NCBI RefSeq assembly: GCF_004000925.1
Contig: NZ_BIME01000006.1
Coordinates: 186,001 to 250,000, forward strand
Origin: Paenibacillus illinoisensis NBRC 15959
GTDB lineage: Bacteria; Bacillota; Bacilli; Paenibacillales; Paenibacillaceae
DNA: 64,000 bases
Reading direction: 5' to 3'
In this document: positions 27,867 to 36,515 of the stretch, piece after piece
How the letters are laid out: every line of letters starts with the position of its first letter
How positions within the stretch are numbered: the stretch's first letter is position 1
Program-made: the position numbers and the translations under genes
Notes under the pieces: generated by a model
What the model was told of the DNA's origin: nothing
What the model saw: only the letters and a program-made list of their open reading frames with translations
Databases searched by the model: none

Positions 27867-27926
27867 TCGAACATCTCGGCATGTATGCCGGGATGTTTTT
27901 TTTGTGCAAAGGAATGGCTCAGAGAG
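27863..27926 (+). repeat. Direct repeat copy B, containing a terminator
   Basis: Second copy of the sequence at 25811-25876, including the hairpin ACATCTCGGCATGTATGCCGGGATGT with eight T (27869-27903) and the trailing GTGCAAAGGAATG and GCTCAGAG. It directly follows the nfi remnant. Confidence 0.8.
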
Positions 27927-27985
27927 TCGAGATCAGGCGGCAACGTGGACTTGCTCTTTCATGTCTTTTCTATATTGAAAAGTGA

Positions 27986-28239
27986 GGTGGAGAGACTTGG
28001 CAGCAAGAGCCTTTAGAGATCATTGAAACCAGATATGAAATTAGAAGTATATATTTAGAAGAATTAATTATTTTAGTTAACGATTGGGAGAAGGGAGAGA
28101 CGGATGTAATAACATTATTTTAATAAAGTTAGGTTATGAAGGATTAGCAGGGGGAGAGTTTAAGCAGAAGTGTAATTCTAAAAGTGTGAGTTGCTACGTA
28201 ATGATGAAGTTTGTGTTTGGATACAACCCTAGAGGGAGG
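27986..28239 (+). pseudogene. Degraded coding remnant of unknown gene
   Basis: A frame without a start codon is open from 27986 to a stop at 28121 and reads like protein (LEIIETRYEIRSIYLEELII, NDWEKGETDVITL). A one-base shift continues it as IKLGYEGLAGGEFKQK in the frame from 28084. The simplest reading is a gene that has lost its start and gained a frameshift near 28115-28122. Acidic, AT-rich content is like the immunity genes nearby. No family recognised; chance is not excluded. Confidence 0.4.
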
Positions 28240-28245
28240 ATGAGT

Positions 28246-28404
28246 ATGCCATTCATTGGAGGAATAATTTTAGTCTTTATCTTAGCATTTATTCTATGGT
28301 CATTAATGTTCCCGCTATTCAATATGGTAGGTAGGAGAGTGTTAAAAAGATACAATAAATTCAAACAAGAGGAGAATGTAAATGAAGAATCTAAAGACGT
28401 TTAA
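28246..28404 (+). CDS. Small single-pass membrane protein upstream of SPFH gene
   Basis: A 52-residue protein: one hydrophobic segment (residues ~3-25, FIGGIILVFILAFILWSLMF) followed by a basic then acidic tail. The ATG at 28246 lies 6 bp after AGGGAGG. Its 3' end overlaps the SPFH gene start by 23 bp, so the two are co-translated. Small membrane partners (for example NfeD-type) often accompany SPFH proteins, but this one is far shorter and not recognised. Confidence 0.6.
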   Translation: MPFIGGIILVFILAFILWSLMFPLFNMVGRRVLKRYNKFKQEENVNEESKDV

Positions 28405-29245
28405 GGTAGGAGCAATCTCAGTAGCTTTAGTGATTATTGTGGGAGTAATATTGGTAAGCTTTTTTGTGACACGAATTCCTAACGGTTATGTTGGCGTTGT
28501 CTATTCACCAAATGGAGGAGTAAAAGATAATACGCTGAGTCAGGGATGGAAGTTGGTTGGTGCGTTTGATAAGGTAACCAAATATCCAATTCGAATTCAA
28601 ACCGTTGAATACAAGGATATTCAGATTGCTACGTCTGACGGAAAAAACATCACAATCGATTTTGCTTACAACTATCAAGTAGAACCAAGCCAAGTGTCTT
28701 CGATTTTTAATACTTTTGGACCCATTAGCATTCAGGAAATTGAAGATACATATCTGAAAACACGTTTTCGTGATGCAGCCCGGAAAGGTATTTCTAAATT
28801 TACTGTAATTGATGTATATGGAGAAAAATCATCCGAGGCTGGCGTAGACGTTCAACAACGTTTCGCAGACGATGTCAAAGAACTGGGTTTCATTGTATCC
28901 AATGTGACCGTTGGTGTTCCTCAACCAGATGCAAAAACCCAAGAAGCCATAGATAAACGAGTCGAGGCATCTCAAGAGCTGGAACGTAAAACGACTGAGC
29001 TTGAAATTGCGAAGAAAGAGGCAGAACGTAAACGTGTGGAAGCACAAGGTAACGCAGACAAACTATTGATCGAAGCAGAAGGTCAAGCCAAAGCAAATAA
29101 AGAGCTTCAACAATCACTTACAAGCCAACTTGTTCAATACGAAACGATTAAGAAGTGGGACGGTGTGCTTCCATATGTCAGTGGTTCCAATACGCCAATG
29201 ATTCAGTTACCAACTGCAGCTGCAAAGACAGAAGAGGTAAAATAA
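28382..29245 (+). CDS. SPFH/Band 7 (prohibitin-like) membrane protein
   Basis: A 287-residue protein with an N-terminal membrane segment (residues ~8-30), an SPFH domain (~30-190, GYVGVVYSPNGGVKDNTLSQGW and DGKNITIDFAYNYQVEP) and a charged coiled coil rich in Glu, Lys and Ala (~195-250). Such proteins assemble into rings or scaffolds at membranes and help protein quality control or lipid domain order. AGAGGAGAATGTAA precedes the ATG inside the upstream small gene. GGGGAGTTTTTCTCCCC at 29251-29267 is a hairpin after the stop. Confidence 0.88.
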   Translation: MKNLKTFKVGAISVALVIIVGVILVSFFVTRIPNGYVGVVYSPNGGVKDNTLSQGWKLVGAFDKVTKYPIRIQTVEYKDIQIATSDGKNITIDFAYNYQVEPSQVSSIFNTFGPISIQEIEDTYLKTRFRDAARKGISKFTVIDVYGEKSSEAGVDVQQRFADDVKELGFIVSNVTVGVPQPDAKTQEAIDKRVEASQELERKTTELEIAKKEAERKRVEAQGNADKLLIEAEGQAKANKELQQSLTSQLVQYETIKKWDGVLPYVSGSNTPMIQLPTAAAKTEEVK

Positions 29246-29250
29246 ATGAA

Positions 29251-29268
29251 GGGGAGTTTTTCTCCCCT
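29251..29268 (+). terminator. Short hairpin after SPFH gene
   Basis: GGGGAG / CTCCCC with a T5 loop. No T run follows, so termination strength is doubtful. Confidence 0.4.
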
Positions 29269-29314
29269 ACTGTGATACAAATATTCCTTAACAAATCCAA
29301 CGGAGAGGTGCCCA

Positions 29315-30064
29315 TTGAATCAACTTAACATTTTGCCCCCTAAATCATTTAACGAAGAAACCTTTGATCAGATCCAACAGGAATTGCTGACAAGAATACA
29401 CTTGCAGAACAGCTTCAACAAGGAGGATGTCCATCTGGTGGCAGGAGTGGATCTGGCATACTGGGAGGATGGAGACCGTACATTTGCGGTGTGCTGCATT
29501 TGTGTAGTGGACTACTTTACCCATGAGATTGTGGAAACGAAGTCCTTGCAGGATGAGATCAAGGTGCCCTACATCGCAGGGTATCTGTCCTTCCGGGAGC
29601 TGCCGCTCATTCTGGATACGATAGGCCAACTGGAGAATGATCCGGATCTGGTCATGTTTGACGGAAACGGCTATCTGCATCCTCGGCATATGGGGATCGC
29701 CACACATGCTTCGTTTTACCTCAACAAGCCTACCATCGGCATCGCCAAGAGTTATCTCCGAATTCAAGACAAGGACTATGAGATGCCAGCAAGCGAATCG
29801 GGTGCATTCACGGATATTGTGATTAACGGTGAAGTCTATGGGCGTGCACTGCGAACGCATTCACAGGTTAAACCGATCTTCGTCTCCTGTGGCAATGGGA
29901 TCGATATCAATACGGCTACAGAAGTGACCCTGGCGTTAATTAACAAAGAAAGCCGATTGCCTATCCCTGTAAGACAAGCTGATTTGGAAACGAAAAAGCA
30001 CCGGGCTGCACTGAAACAACTGGACAGCAATAATGGCGACAAGGGTGGATCATACGACGAATAA
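29315..30064 (+). CDS. nfi: Endonuclease V (deoxyinosine 3' endonuclease)
   Basis: DNA repair enzyme that nicks one base 3' of deoxyinosine. The 249 residues carry the family marks: catalytic Asp46 in GVDLAYW, YIAGYLSFRELP, DGNGYLHPRHMGIATH with the second catalytic acid, and TIGIAKSYL. The TTG start follows GAGAGG and is the same TTG kept in the remnant copy at 27775. A terminator follows at 30070. It appears intact, unlike the deleted copy 1.5 kb upstream. Confidence 0.92.
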   Translation: MNQLNILPPKSFNEETFDQIQQELLTRIHLQNSFNKEDVHLVAGVDLAYWEDGDRTFAVCCICVVDYFTHEIVETKSLQDEIKVPYIAGYLSFRELPLILDTIGQLENDPDLVMFDGNGYLHPRHMGIATHASFYLNKPTIGIAKSYLRIQDKDYEMPASESGAFTDIVINGEVYGRALRTHSQVKPIFVSCGNGIDINTATEVTLALINKESRLPIPVRQADLETKKHRAALKQLDSNNGDKGGSYDE

Positions 30065-30069
30065 TACCG

Positions 30070-30101
30070 AAAACTCTGACGCAAACGTTGGAGTTTTTTT
30101 A
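30070..30101 (+). terminator. Terminator after nfi
   Basis: AAAACTCTGACG pairs with CGTTGGAGTTTT (G-U pairs included), followed by a T run. Confidence 0.8.
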
Positions 30102-30259
30102 TTTGCACTATAGCGTACAATTTCACCTCAAGCAGGCTGCGACAAGTTCCGTCCAATTGAAGCTGGCACAGTAATTGATGTGAAGCGAGACATATCCAGT
30201 AACGGCGTGCCTTTTTTGGTGTGAACCAAGACGAACAGATAAAGATATCCTCAAATCCA

Positions 30260-31171
30260 TTAACTCTTGAAATAATCCAGCTCGATCGCCTGTCTGAACT
30301 TCTGGGCAAACCGTTCGGCGGCAACGGCAACCTCCTTGGACTCGGTCTGTACGAAGCCAATTTGCATCTTGGGCTGGTCAATGGAGGCAATCTCAACCAT
30401 CTTCACAAGGCCTTCTTTCCACAATGTGTTCTGGTAGAAAGAGAAATCGTGACCGATGCTGGCTGCTATATTGTTTCTAAGCACCGTGTTGATCGCTTCC
30501 GAATTATTGGTCTTGAAGAGGATGGATAATGATCCATAATCGTATCTGAAATCCTTAATGAAATCTTCTATGAAGCCATCGCGGTACAGCGCGAGGGGAT
30601 GCTCCTTCAATTGATCCGGCGTCACCCGATTCAGCTTGGCCAGATCAGACTGGTGATGGGTGCCTACAACCAGTTTACCGGAATACATGGGGCTGAAATG
30701 CAGTCCGTCAAACTCACGCAGCTGTTTCGTGTAAATGGCAATGAAGCCAAGGTGTGCCTTGTTGTTCCGGATATCTTCGATAATCTCCATGGAACCTTTC
30801 TCTTCTATGGAAATGTTCAGTAGAGGATGCTCCCTTTTCATATCGGCAGTGGTCTGGACAAGGTAGTGCATGACACTGGGAAAAGTCGCTACATGCAGGT
30901 CCCCTGTCAGGCAGGATGCTTCCACATTCAGCGATTTCAATTCATCGACCCGCTGCAAAATGTCCAGCGCCTTGGCAATGAATTGTTTGCCTTCTGTTGT
31001 GGGGTGCGTCCCCTGCCGGGAGCGTTCGAACAGGACCAGGCCAAGCTCCTTTTCCAGACGATGGATAGACTGACTGATGGCCGATTGGGTAACATGAAGG
31101 TGCTCCGAGGCGGCGGAAAACGATTGGGTTTTGGCAATTTCAACGACATATTCAAGCTGTTCCAGATTCAT
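30260..31171 (-). CDS. LysR-family regulator divergent from bdhA
   Basis: A 303-residue regulator: winged helix at residues ~3-60 (LEYVVEIAKTQSFSAASEHLHV, TQSAISQSIHRLE) and an effector-binding domain after it. It is divergent from the butanediol-type dehydrogenase gene across a 131-bp gap that contains a LysR-type dyad at 31200-31219, so control of that gene and of itself is likely. The ligand is unknown; the AlsR/acetoin type is only one possibility. Confidence 0.9.
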   Translation of the reverse strand: MNLEQLEYVVEIAKTQSFSAASEHLHVTQSAISQSIHRLEKELGLVLFERSRQGTHPTTEGKQFIAKALDILQRVDELKSLNVEASCLTGDLHVATFPSVMHYLVQTTADMKREHPLLNISIEEKGSMEIIEDIRNNKAHLGFIAIYTKQLREFDGLHFSPMYSGKLVVGTHHQSDLAKLNRVTPDQLKEHPLALYRDGFIEDFIKDFRYDYGSLSILFKTNNSEAINTVLRNNIAASIGHDFSFYQNTLWKEGLVKMVEIASIDQPKMQIGFVQTESKEVAVAAERFAQKFRQAIELDYFKS

Positions 31172-31199
31172 GGGTTCATCTCCGTTTTAACATTACTGC

Positions 31200-31219
31200 T
31201 ACTAATATTAACATTAGTA
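31200..31219. promoter_or_regulatory. LysR-type dyad in the regulator-bdhA gap
   Basis: TACTAAT-N6-ATTAGTA is a perfect interrupted palindrome containing a T-N11-A core, typical of LysR sites. It lies 28 bp before the regulator start and ~32 bp upstream of a TATAAT (31251-31256) that would serve bdhA. Confidence 0.55.
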
Positions 31220-31302
31220 TCTATAAATATGAATAATAAGTGAACGGCGATATAATACATAGACAAGCTATTTATAAGCTCAACTAAAGGGGATGGATTT
31301 AC

Positions 31303-32346
31303 ATGAAAGCAGCAGTATGGTACGGCCATAAAGATGTTCGAGTGGAAGAACGTGAAGTTCCGGTCGCTGGATCCGGACAAGTCAAAATTAAAGTGGAATA
31401 TGCGGGGATCTGCGGCAGTGACTTGCATGCTTATCATCATGGTGTAGGAATTCAGGAAGGTGAGAATCATCCGCTCTCAGGTCAGCAGGCACCATTGACA
31501 TTGGGCCATGAGTTCGCCGGAACGGTCAGTGAATTGGGAAGGGATGTAAGCGGTATCAACATAGGAGACCGTGTTGTGGTGGAGCCATTGTATCATTGCG
31601 GTAAATGCGAATACTGTATCCAGGGTCGCTATAATCAGTGTACCGAATTCGGCTTCGTAGGTTTGAATGGGGATGGTGGTTTTGCCGAGTATGTTGTTGT
31701 CGAAGCATATATGGTGCACCCATTGCCAGACAATGTTTCTTTTGAAGAAGGTGCACTTGTTGAGCCTACAGCGGTAGCCTTCCATGCCGTTCGCCACAGC
31801 AAGCTGAAAGTGGGACAGAAGGTAGCTGTGTATGGTGCGGGTCCAATTGGACTGTTGACCATTCTATCCGCCAAAGCGGCAGGAGCTTCCACGATCTATG
31901 CGGTTGACGTGTTCGAGGAACGCCTGAATCTGGCAGCTAAACTGGGAGCCATTCCGGTGAACAGCGCCAAAGTGAATGCAACGGAAGTAATCCTGGAGCA
32001 ATCTGGCGGAATTGATGTCGCGTATGAAGCAGCAGGTGTACAACCTACGATGGATAGCGCTGTAGCAGTAGTCAAAAAAGGCGGAGAAGTGGTTGTCATT
32101 GCAGCCATCCCTAACCCACTGCAGGTCAACTTCTTCGATCTTCTGGTGAAGGAAGCGAACCTGACGGCCACACTGGCATATCGCCACATTTTCCCTGAAG
32201 TTATCTCTCTCATTGCTGAAGGAGCACTCGATGTGAAACAGGTTATTACGAAGAAAATCAAACTGGATAACATCGTGGAAGAAGGACTGGAACTGCTGAT
32301 GAGCGACAAGAGTCATGCGAAAATTTTGGTAGAGATCGGCGGTTAA
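31303..32346 (+). CDS. bdhA: Zinc-dependent 2,3-butanediol-type dehydrogenase
   Basis: A 347-residue medium-chain alcohol dehydrogenase, like B. subtilis BdhA, which interconverts acetoin and (R,R)-2,3-butanediol with NAD(H). The catalytic zinc ligands are Cys37 (GICGSDLH) and His69-Glu70 (GHEFAG), with Glu in LVEPTAVAF; a structural zinc site CGKCEYC with a later Cys is present, and YGAGPIG marks the Rossmann fold. Sorbitol or threonine dehydrogenase activity is the alternative in this family. Single gene under a divergent LysR; strong terminator behind it. Confidence 0.8.
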   Translation: MKAAVWYGHKDVRVEEREVPVAGSGQVKIKVEYAGICGSDLHAYHHGVGIQEGENHPLSGQQAPLTLGHEFAGTVSELGRDVSGINIGDRVVVEPLYHCGKCEYCIQGRYNQCTEFGFVGLNGDGGFAEYVVVEAYMVHPLPDNVSFEEGALVEPTAVAFHAVRHSKLKVGQKVAVYGAGPIGLLTILSAKAAGASTIYAVDVFEERLNLAAKLGAIPVNSAKVNATEVILEQSGGIDVAYEAAGVQPTMDSAVAVVKKGGEVVVIAAIPNPLQVNFFDLLVKEANLTATLAYRHIFPEVISLIAEGALDVKQVITKKIKLDNIVEEGLELLMSDKSHAKILVEIGG

Positions 32347-32380
32347 TAAGCAGTGTTACATTGCCGCATCTTCCAATAGT

Positions 32381-32410
32381 AAAGGCCACTCGGATGAGTG
32401 GCCTTTTTTC
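32381..32410 (+). terminator. Terminator after bdhA
   Basis: AAAGGCCACTC / GAGTGGCCTTT with a GGAT loop and TTTTTT. Confidence 0.9.
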
Positions 32411-32474
32411 ATCTTATCACTTAATTGAACTGAGGTTTATCACTTGCGCTTAATAGCATGTGTTCTCATATGAA

Positions 32475-32987
32475 TCATGAATCGTAACGATAACAGATGG
32501 CGTTGCCGCCGCTGCTGCGTGTACTGAATTCTTCATCCTCCACAAAGCCAAAACGTTCATATAATCGGATGGCATTCGTCATCTGCCCGCCCGTGAACAG
32601 ATACACCGTATTTTTGCCCATGTCCTTGGCAGATGTAACACACTGACGAAGGAGCTCCCGGGCAATACCGTGACCCCGCCACGCAGGATCCACGCCAAGC
32701 AGACGAATGAACGGATAATCAATCGGGAGTTCAAAATTGGGATAAGCATTGTGTGCGGTTTCGAACAATTGCACGGTCCCCACAATCTGATCGTCCACTT
32801 TGGCGACCCATAATTGTGTGAGGTAGGGATTATCCAGTGATTCCTCGATGTCTTTCACATAGGCTTCCCAACGTTGTTGATCCTGAAAGGTATCCTTGTA
32901 TTCTGCGTAACTTGCAATGAGGATATCTATGATCCCTTTATGATCAGCTTCTGAAGCGGGTTGAATCGTGACTGCCGTTGTCGTCAT
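32475..32987 (-). CDS. GNAT acetyltransferase
   Basis: A 170-residue acetyltransferase: LWVAKVDDQIVGTVQLFE, RLLGVDPAWRGHGIARELL for acetyl-CoA binding, and AIRLYERFGFVEDEEF near the end. AAGGAGAAATTGAA precedes the ATG. Substrate unknown; stands alone between convergent bdhA and the AraC gene. Confidence 0.85.
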   Translation of the reverse strand: MTTTAVTIQPASEADHKGIIDILIASYAEYKDTFQDQQRWEAYVKDIEESLDNPYLTQLWVAKVDDQIVGTVQLFETAHNAYPNFELPIDYPFIRLLGVDPAWRGHGIARELLRQCVTSAKDMGKNTVYLFTGGQMTNAIRLYERFGFVEDEEFSTRSSGGNAICYRYDS

Positions 32988-33146
32988 TTCAATTTCTCCT
33001 TCTGAAATGGGGTGGATGAAATACAGTTATTTCACATCTTAACACAACTAAATTTATCGGAATAATCAAAATGTTCTATAGATTACGTATGATTTTCTAT
33101 GAGTAAGTCTATGCCATCATCTTCACTTCTCATACGAATCCAGCAA

Positions 33147-33914
33147 TTATAAACGATTGAGCTGGGTGGAATACAGATTATTGCGGTATTCCGTTGGCGT
33201 ATTGCCTTCATACTGCTTGAACATGCGGAGGAACAGCTTGTAGTCCGTGAATCCGCATTGTCCGGCAATTTCTTTGACACTGGCATTGGTATTGAGCAGC
33301 AGCTGTTTGGCCCGGTTGATTCGCTGGGTGAGGATGTACGTTTTCAAGCCGATGCCTTTTTCGCGTTTCACCATTTTGGAGATATAGTCCTTGTTAAAAT
33401 TAAAATGCTCCGCAATCCTGCTAACCGTGATATCCGTATGAAGATGAATATCAACCCACTTGCAGATATGGTCAACGACCGCATTATGGGGGCGATAACC
33501 AGCCTCCGCGTTTCGCTCCAACTCCTTTAACAGCAGCAGAAGTGCCGCTTCTGCCTCTTCGGGGGAGAAGGACGAGACATGCAGCAGCTGCTTGAACAGC
33601 TGATTGGCCGTCGAGGGTACCGGGATGGTCACATGTGTGGGATAACGATCGAACCCTTCAGCCAAGGTGTCATAGTGAACCCAGTAAAAGCTGACAGGAG
33701 CATCGCTTATCTGGTAACCATAATGGGTATGCCCCGCTCGCAAAAACAGAAGATCATTGGCGCGAACCACGTAATACCGATCTTCCTCCGCAATATACAT
33801 CTCGCCTTCCAGCATCAAAATGATCTCATGCACAGGCATGATCCGCTTCATATGTGTCCAATTGCCTTCCGTAATGAACTTGCCGCACAGATAATATTGG
33901 AGTGGCTTTTGCAT
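33147..33914 (-). CDS. AraC-family regulator with cupin-type sensor
   Basis: A 255-residue regulator. The N-terminal ~110 residues form a cupin-like sugar-binding half (VHEIILMLEGEMYIAEED, FLRAGHTHYG) and the C-terminal ~100 residues two helix-turn-helices (VSRIAEHFNFNKDYISKMVKRE; VKEIAGQCGFTDYKLFLRMFKQYEGNTPTEYR). It is divergent from the GH127/146 gene across ~200 bp and probably activates it in response to an arabinose-type sugar; this is inferred from position. Confidence 0.88.
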   Translation of the reverse strand: MQKPLQYYLCGKFITEGNWTHMKRIMPVHEIILMLEGEMYIAEEDRYYVVRANDLLFLRAGHTHYGYQISDAPVSFYWVHYDTLAEGFDRYPTHVTIPVPSTANQLFKQLLHVSSFSPEEAEAALLLLLKELERNAEAGYRPHNAVVDHICKWVDIHLHTDITVSRIAEHFNFNKDYISKMVKREKGIGLKTYILTQRINRAKQLLLNTNASVKEIAGQCGFTDYKLFLRMFKQYEGNTPTEYRNNLYSTQLNRL

Positions 33915-33959
33915 AAGACGGATTTATCCACCTTTTCTTGGATTATGAGTCTGATGTAG

Positions 33960-33989
33960 TTGTATTTTATTTGATAACATGTGGATAAT
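33960..33989 (+). promoter_or_regulatory. Possible promoter of the GH127/146 gene
   Basis: TTGTAT and GATAAT are separated by 18 bp, a fair match to a sigma-A promoter, ~125 bp before the start codon in the AraC-GH127 gap. Confidence 0.4.
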
Positions 33990-34115
33990 CAAGGATGGAT
34001 ATGAGGCAGTAATCATGCAACGTATAAATGGAAACACGGATTTTACCCTTTCACATGCTTCAGAAAAGATATTAAAAGTCATCATATCATTACATAATGA
34101 GGAGGAGCATAGTTC

Positions 34116-36437
34116 ATGATTGAAACGAAAAAGGGATTTTTGGGTCCCGAACACGTGCATTTGTTAAATGGGGTTTTCCAAACATCCCAAGAGGTCGGGG
34201 AACGGTACCTGTTATCGCTGGACATCGATCGGTTCCTGGCCCCATGTTACGAGGCACACGGATTAACCGCGAAGAAGGAGCGGTATGCCGGTTGGGAAGC
34301 GCGGACGATCAGCGGACATTCCCTGGGGCATTATCTGTCTGCTCTGGCTGTGACGTATCAGGCGACAGGCAACAAGACACTCAAACAAACTTTGGACTAT
34401 GCCGTCACCGAGCTTGCGGGAATACAGCAGGCAACAGGCAGCGGATATATCGGCGGATTGACGGAAGAAGCGTTCCATATCGCATTCCGGGCCGAACATA
34501 TCGGTGGATTCAATATCGGCGAATACTGGGTTCCATGGTACAGCGTGCACAAAATCTATCGTGGCCTGATTGACGCCTATACACGGACAGGCAACGGTCA
34601 GGCACTTGAAGTCGTTACTCGGTTTGCAGACTGGGCGGTAGAAGGAGTGCTCCCGATGACAGAAAAACAGATGCAGACGATGCTTCAAAGTGAGCACGGA
34701 GGCATGAATGAGGTATTTGCACAATTGTATGGCATCACGGGCACAGCCGTATACCTTGAGATTGCTAACAAGTTTACCCATCAGTTGATCCTTGGACCCT
34801 TGGAACATAAGCAGGACGACCTTCAAGGCAAGCACGCCAATACTCAGATTCCCAAAGTGATCGGAGCAGCCGAAATTTATAATCAGGATCATTCGCACGA
34901 GAGCTACCGGACGGCCGCTGAGTTTTTCTGGGACACAACGATTCATCATCGCTCCTATGTGTTCGGTGCCACGAGCATCGCGGAACATTATGAAGCGAAG
35001 GGCATGGAGAGCCTGGGTATCAAAACCGGAGAGAGCTGCTGTACCCACAACATGATGCATCTGACGAAGCAGCTGTTTGCCTGGAACCCGGACAGTGCCT
35101 ACATGGACTATTATGAGAACGCTATCTACAATCACATCCTGGGCACGCAGGACCCTGATACAGGTAACAAAACATATTTTGCTTCAACCCTCCAGGGCCA
35201 TTACAAAATCTACGGGACACATGATACTGCATGGTGGTGCTGCACAGGCTCAGGGATGGAGAACCCGGGCAAATATGCCGAGGCCATCTATTTCGAAGAT
35301 GAACAGGATCTGTATGTGAACCTGTATATCGCATCCGGGCTGGACTGGACGTCACAGGGACTATCCCTGAAGCTTGAAACCGACTTTCCTTATTCGGAAA
35401 AGGTAACCCTGACGATCACCGGAGGCAACGCCTCGGCTAATCTAAAACTACGCGTGCCTTCATGGCTGCAGGAGCCAATGACGGCAACCGTCAACGGGGA
35501 TGCGGCCCATCCGTATACACGGATGGAAGCCGGCTATCTCTCCATCCAGCGCACATGGTCCGCCGGGGATGTCGTCACCATCACCCTGCCGATGTCGCTG
35601 AGCCGATACACGTCAAGGGATGATACCCACAAAGTCGCCTTCCTGTATGGACCCATTGTGCTCGCGGGCGCTCTGGGAAGCGAAGGGCTGCCGGAAGATA
35701 CCATTGTGGATGAGACAGCCCTGAATCCGAAGACGGCCCCGGTACCCGTGATTTGGACGGAGCAGGAGGATGTCCGGGAGTGGATCAGCGTCGTGGATGC
35801 GGGTACGTTAACGTTTGAACTTAGCAAGGATGTTACGTCTACGGGCGAACCCGTGAAGCTGATTCCGTTCTACGATGTGCATCATGAGTTTTATACGGTA
35901 TACTGGCCGTTTAACGATGAAGGTGATGCGCTGGAGAAAGAGCTGAATGATATTACGATCGACAGGGTGCAGCCGGATGGGCAGCAGGATGAGATCGGGC
36001 ATCATCTGGATAGCAACTGCCGAGCAGAACACCATAACGGTTCGTACACGGACAGCCGCAACAGGCTGCATATGTGGCGGGAAGCCTTTGGCGTCAGCGG
36101 AGCATATTTCAGCTACCAACTGGCCGTGGAAAGTTCAGGTACCAATGTTTTGTGCGTCGGCTACTGGGGCGGGGATCATTCACCATTTGAACGCGAAGGA
36201 ACGAGGTATGCCAGAGAGTTCAACATTGTGGTAGATGGAACCGTAGTCGGTGAGCAGCGAATTCATATGAACAAGATTGGTGAAGTGTTCTATGCCACCT
36301 ATGATATTCCTGAGACGGTTACCTCCGGTAAAGACAGTGTGACAGTAACATTCCAGGCCATTGGTGATCGTGGGTGTGCAGGAAAAGTCGTAGAGGTGCG
36401 TACAACCCGAAGCAAGCCGGAATCCGTGATCTCATAA
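34116..36437 (+). CDS. GH127/GH146-type beta-L-arabinofuranosidase
   Basis: A 773-residue intracellular enzyme (no signal peptide) of the DUF1680 clan, which removes beta-L-arabinofuranose from plant glycans with a zinc-held cysteine nucleophile. The site is visible: Glu306-Ser-Cys308 in GESCCTHNM and Cys375-Cys376 in WWCCTGSGMEN, matching the Glu-Cys-Cys-Cys zinc set of HypBA1. The (alpha/alpha) barrel (~1-410) is followed by beta domains and a C-terminal DUF6805-like module (QPDGQQDEIGHHLDS to the end), which is more typical of longer GH146-like forms. GAGGAGG precedes the ATG. It has a divergent AraC gene but no transporter nearby. Confidence 0.88.
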   Translation: MIETKKGFLGPEHVHLLNGVFQTSQEVGERYLLSLDIDRFLAPCYEAHGLTAKKERYAGWEARTISGHSLGHYLSALAVTYQATGNKTLKQTLDYAVTELAGIQQATGSGYIGGLTEEAFHIAFRAEHIGGFNIGEYWVPWYSVHKIYRGLIDAYTRTGNGQALEVVTRFADWAVEGVLPMTEKQMQTMLQSEHGGMNEVFAQLYGITGTAVYLEIANKFTHQLILGPLEHKQDDLQGKHANTQIPKVIGAAEIYNQDHSHESYRTAAEFFWDTTIHHRSYVFGATSIAEHYEAKGMESLGIKTGESCCTHNMMHLTKQLFAWNPDSAYMDYYENAIYNHILGTQDPDTGNKTYFASTLQGHYKIYGTHDTAWWCCTGSGMENPGKYAEAIYFEDEQDLYVNLYIASGLDWTSQGLSLKLETDFPYSEKVTLTITGGNASANLKLRVPSWLQEPMTATVNGDAAHPYTRMEAGYLSIQRTWSAGDVVTITLPMSLSRYTSRDDTHKVAFLYGPIVLAGALGSEGLPEDTIVDETALNPKTAPVPVIWTEQEDVREWISVVDAGTLTFELSKDVTSTGEPVKLIPFYDVHHEFYTVYWPFNDEGDALEKELNDITIDRVQPDGQQDEIGHHLDSNCRAEHHNGSYTDSRNRLHMWREAFGVSGAYFSYQLAVESSGTNVLCVGYWGGDHSPFEREGTRYAREFNIVVDGTVVGEQRIHMNKIGEVFYATYDIPETVTSGKDSVTVTFQAIGDRGCAGKVVEVRTTRSKPESVIS

Positions 36438-36515
36438 AACGGCAGCGCATGGAAATCAGCAAACACAATGGTATAATGAGGACAAAGTCGATTAGGGATC
36501 AGGGAGGTTGAATGT

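Noticed and set aside
27775..27978. 67-residue gene starting at TTG
   Set aside because: Its first ~25 codons are a fragment of nfi and it then runs through a terminator hairpin, so it is a remnant rather than a gene.
25800..28000. Insertion sequence or integrase explaining the repeats
   Set aside because: No transposase or recombinase reading frame and no terminal inverted repeats were seen near the direct repeats.
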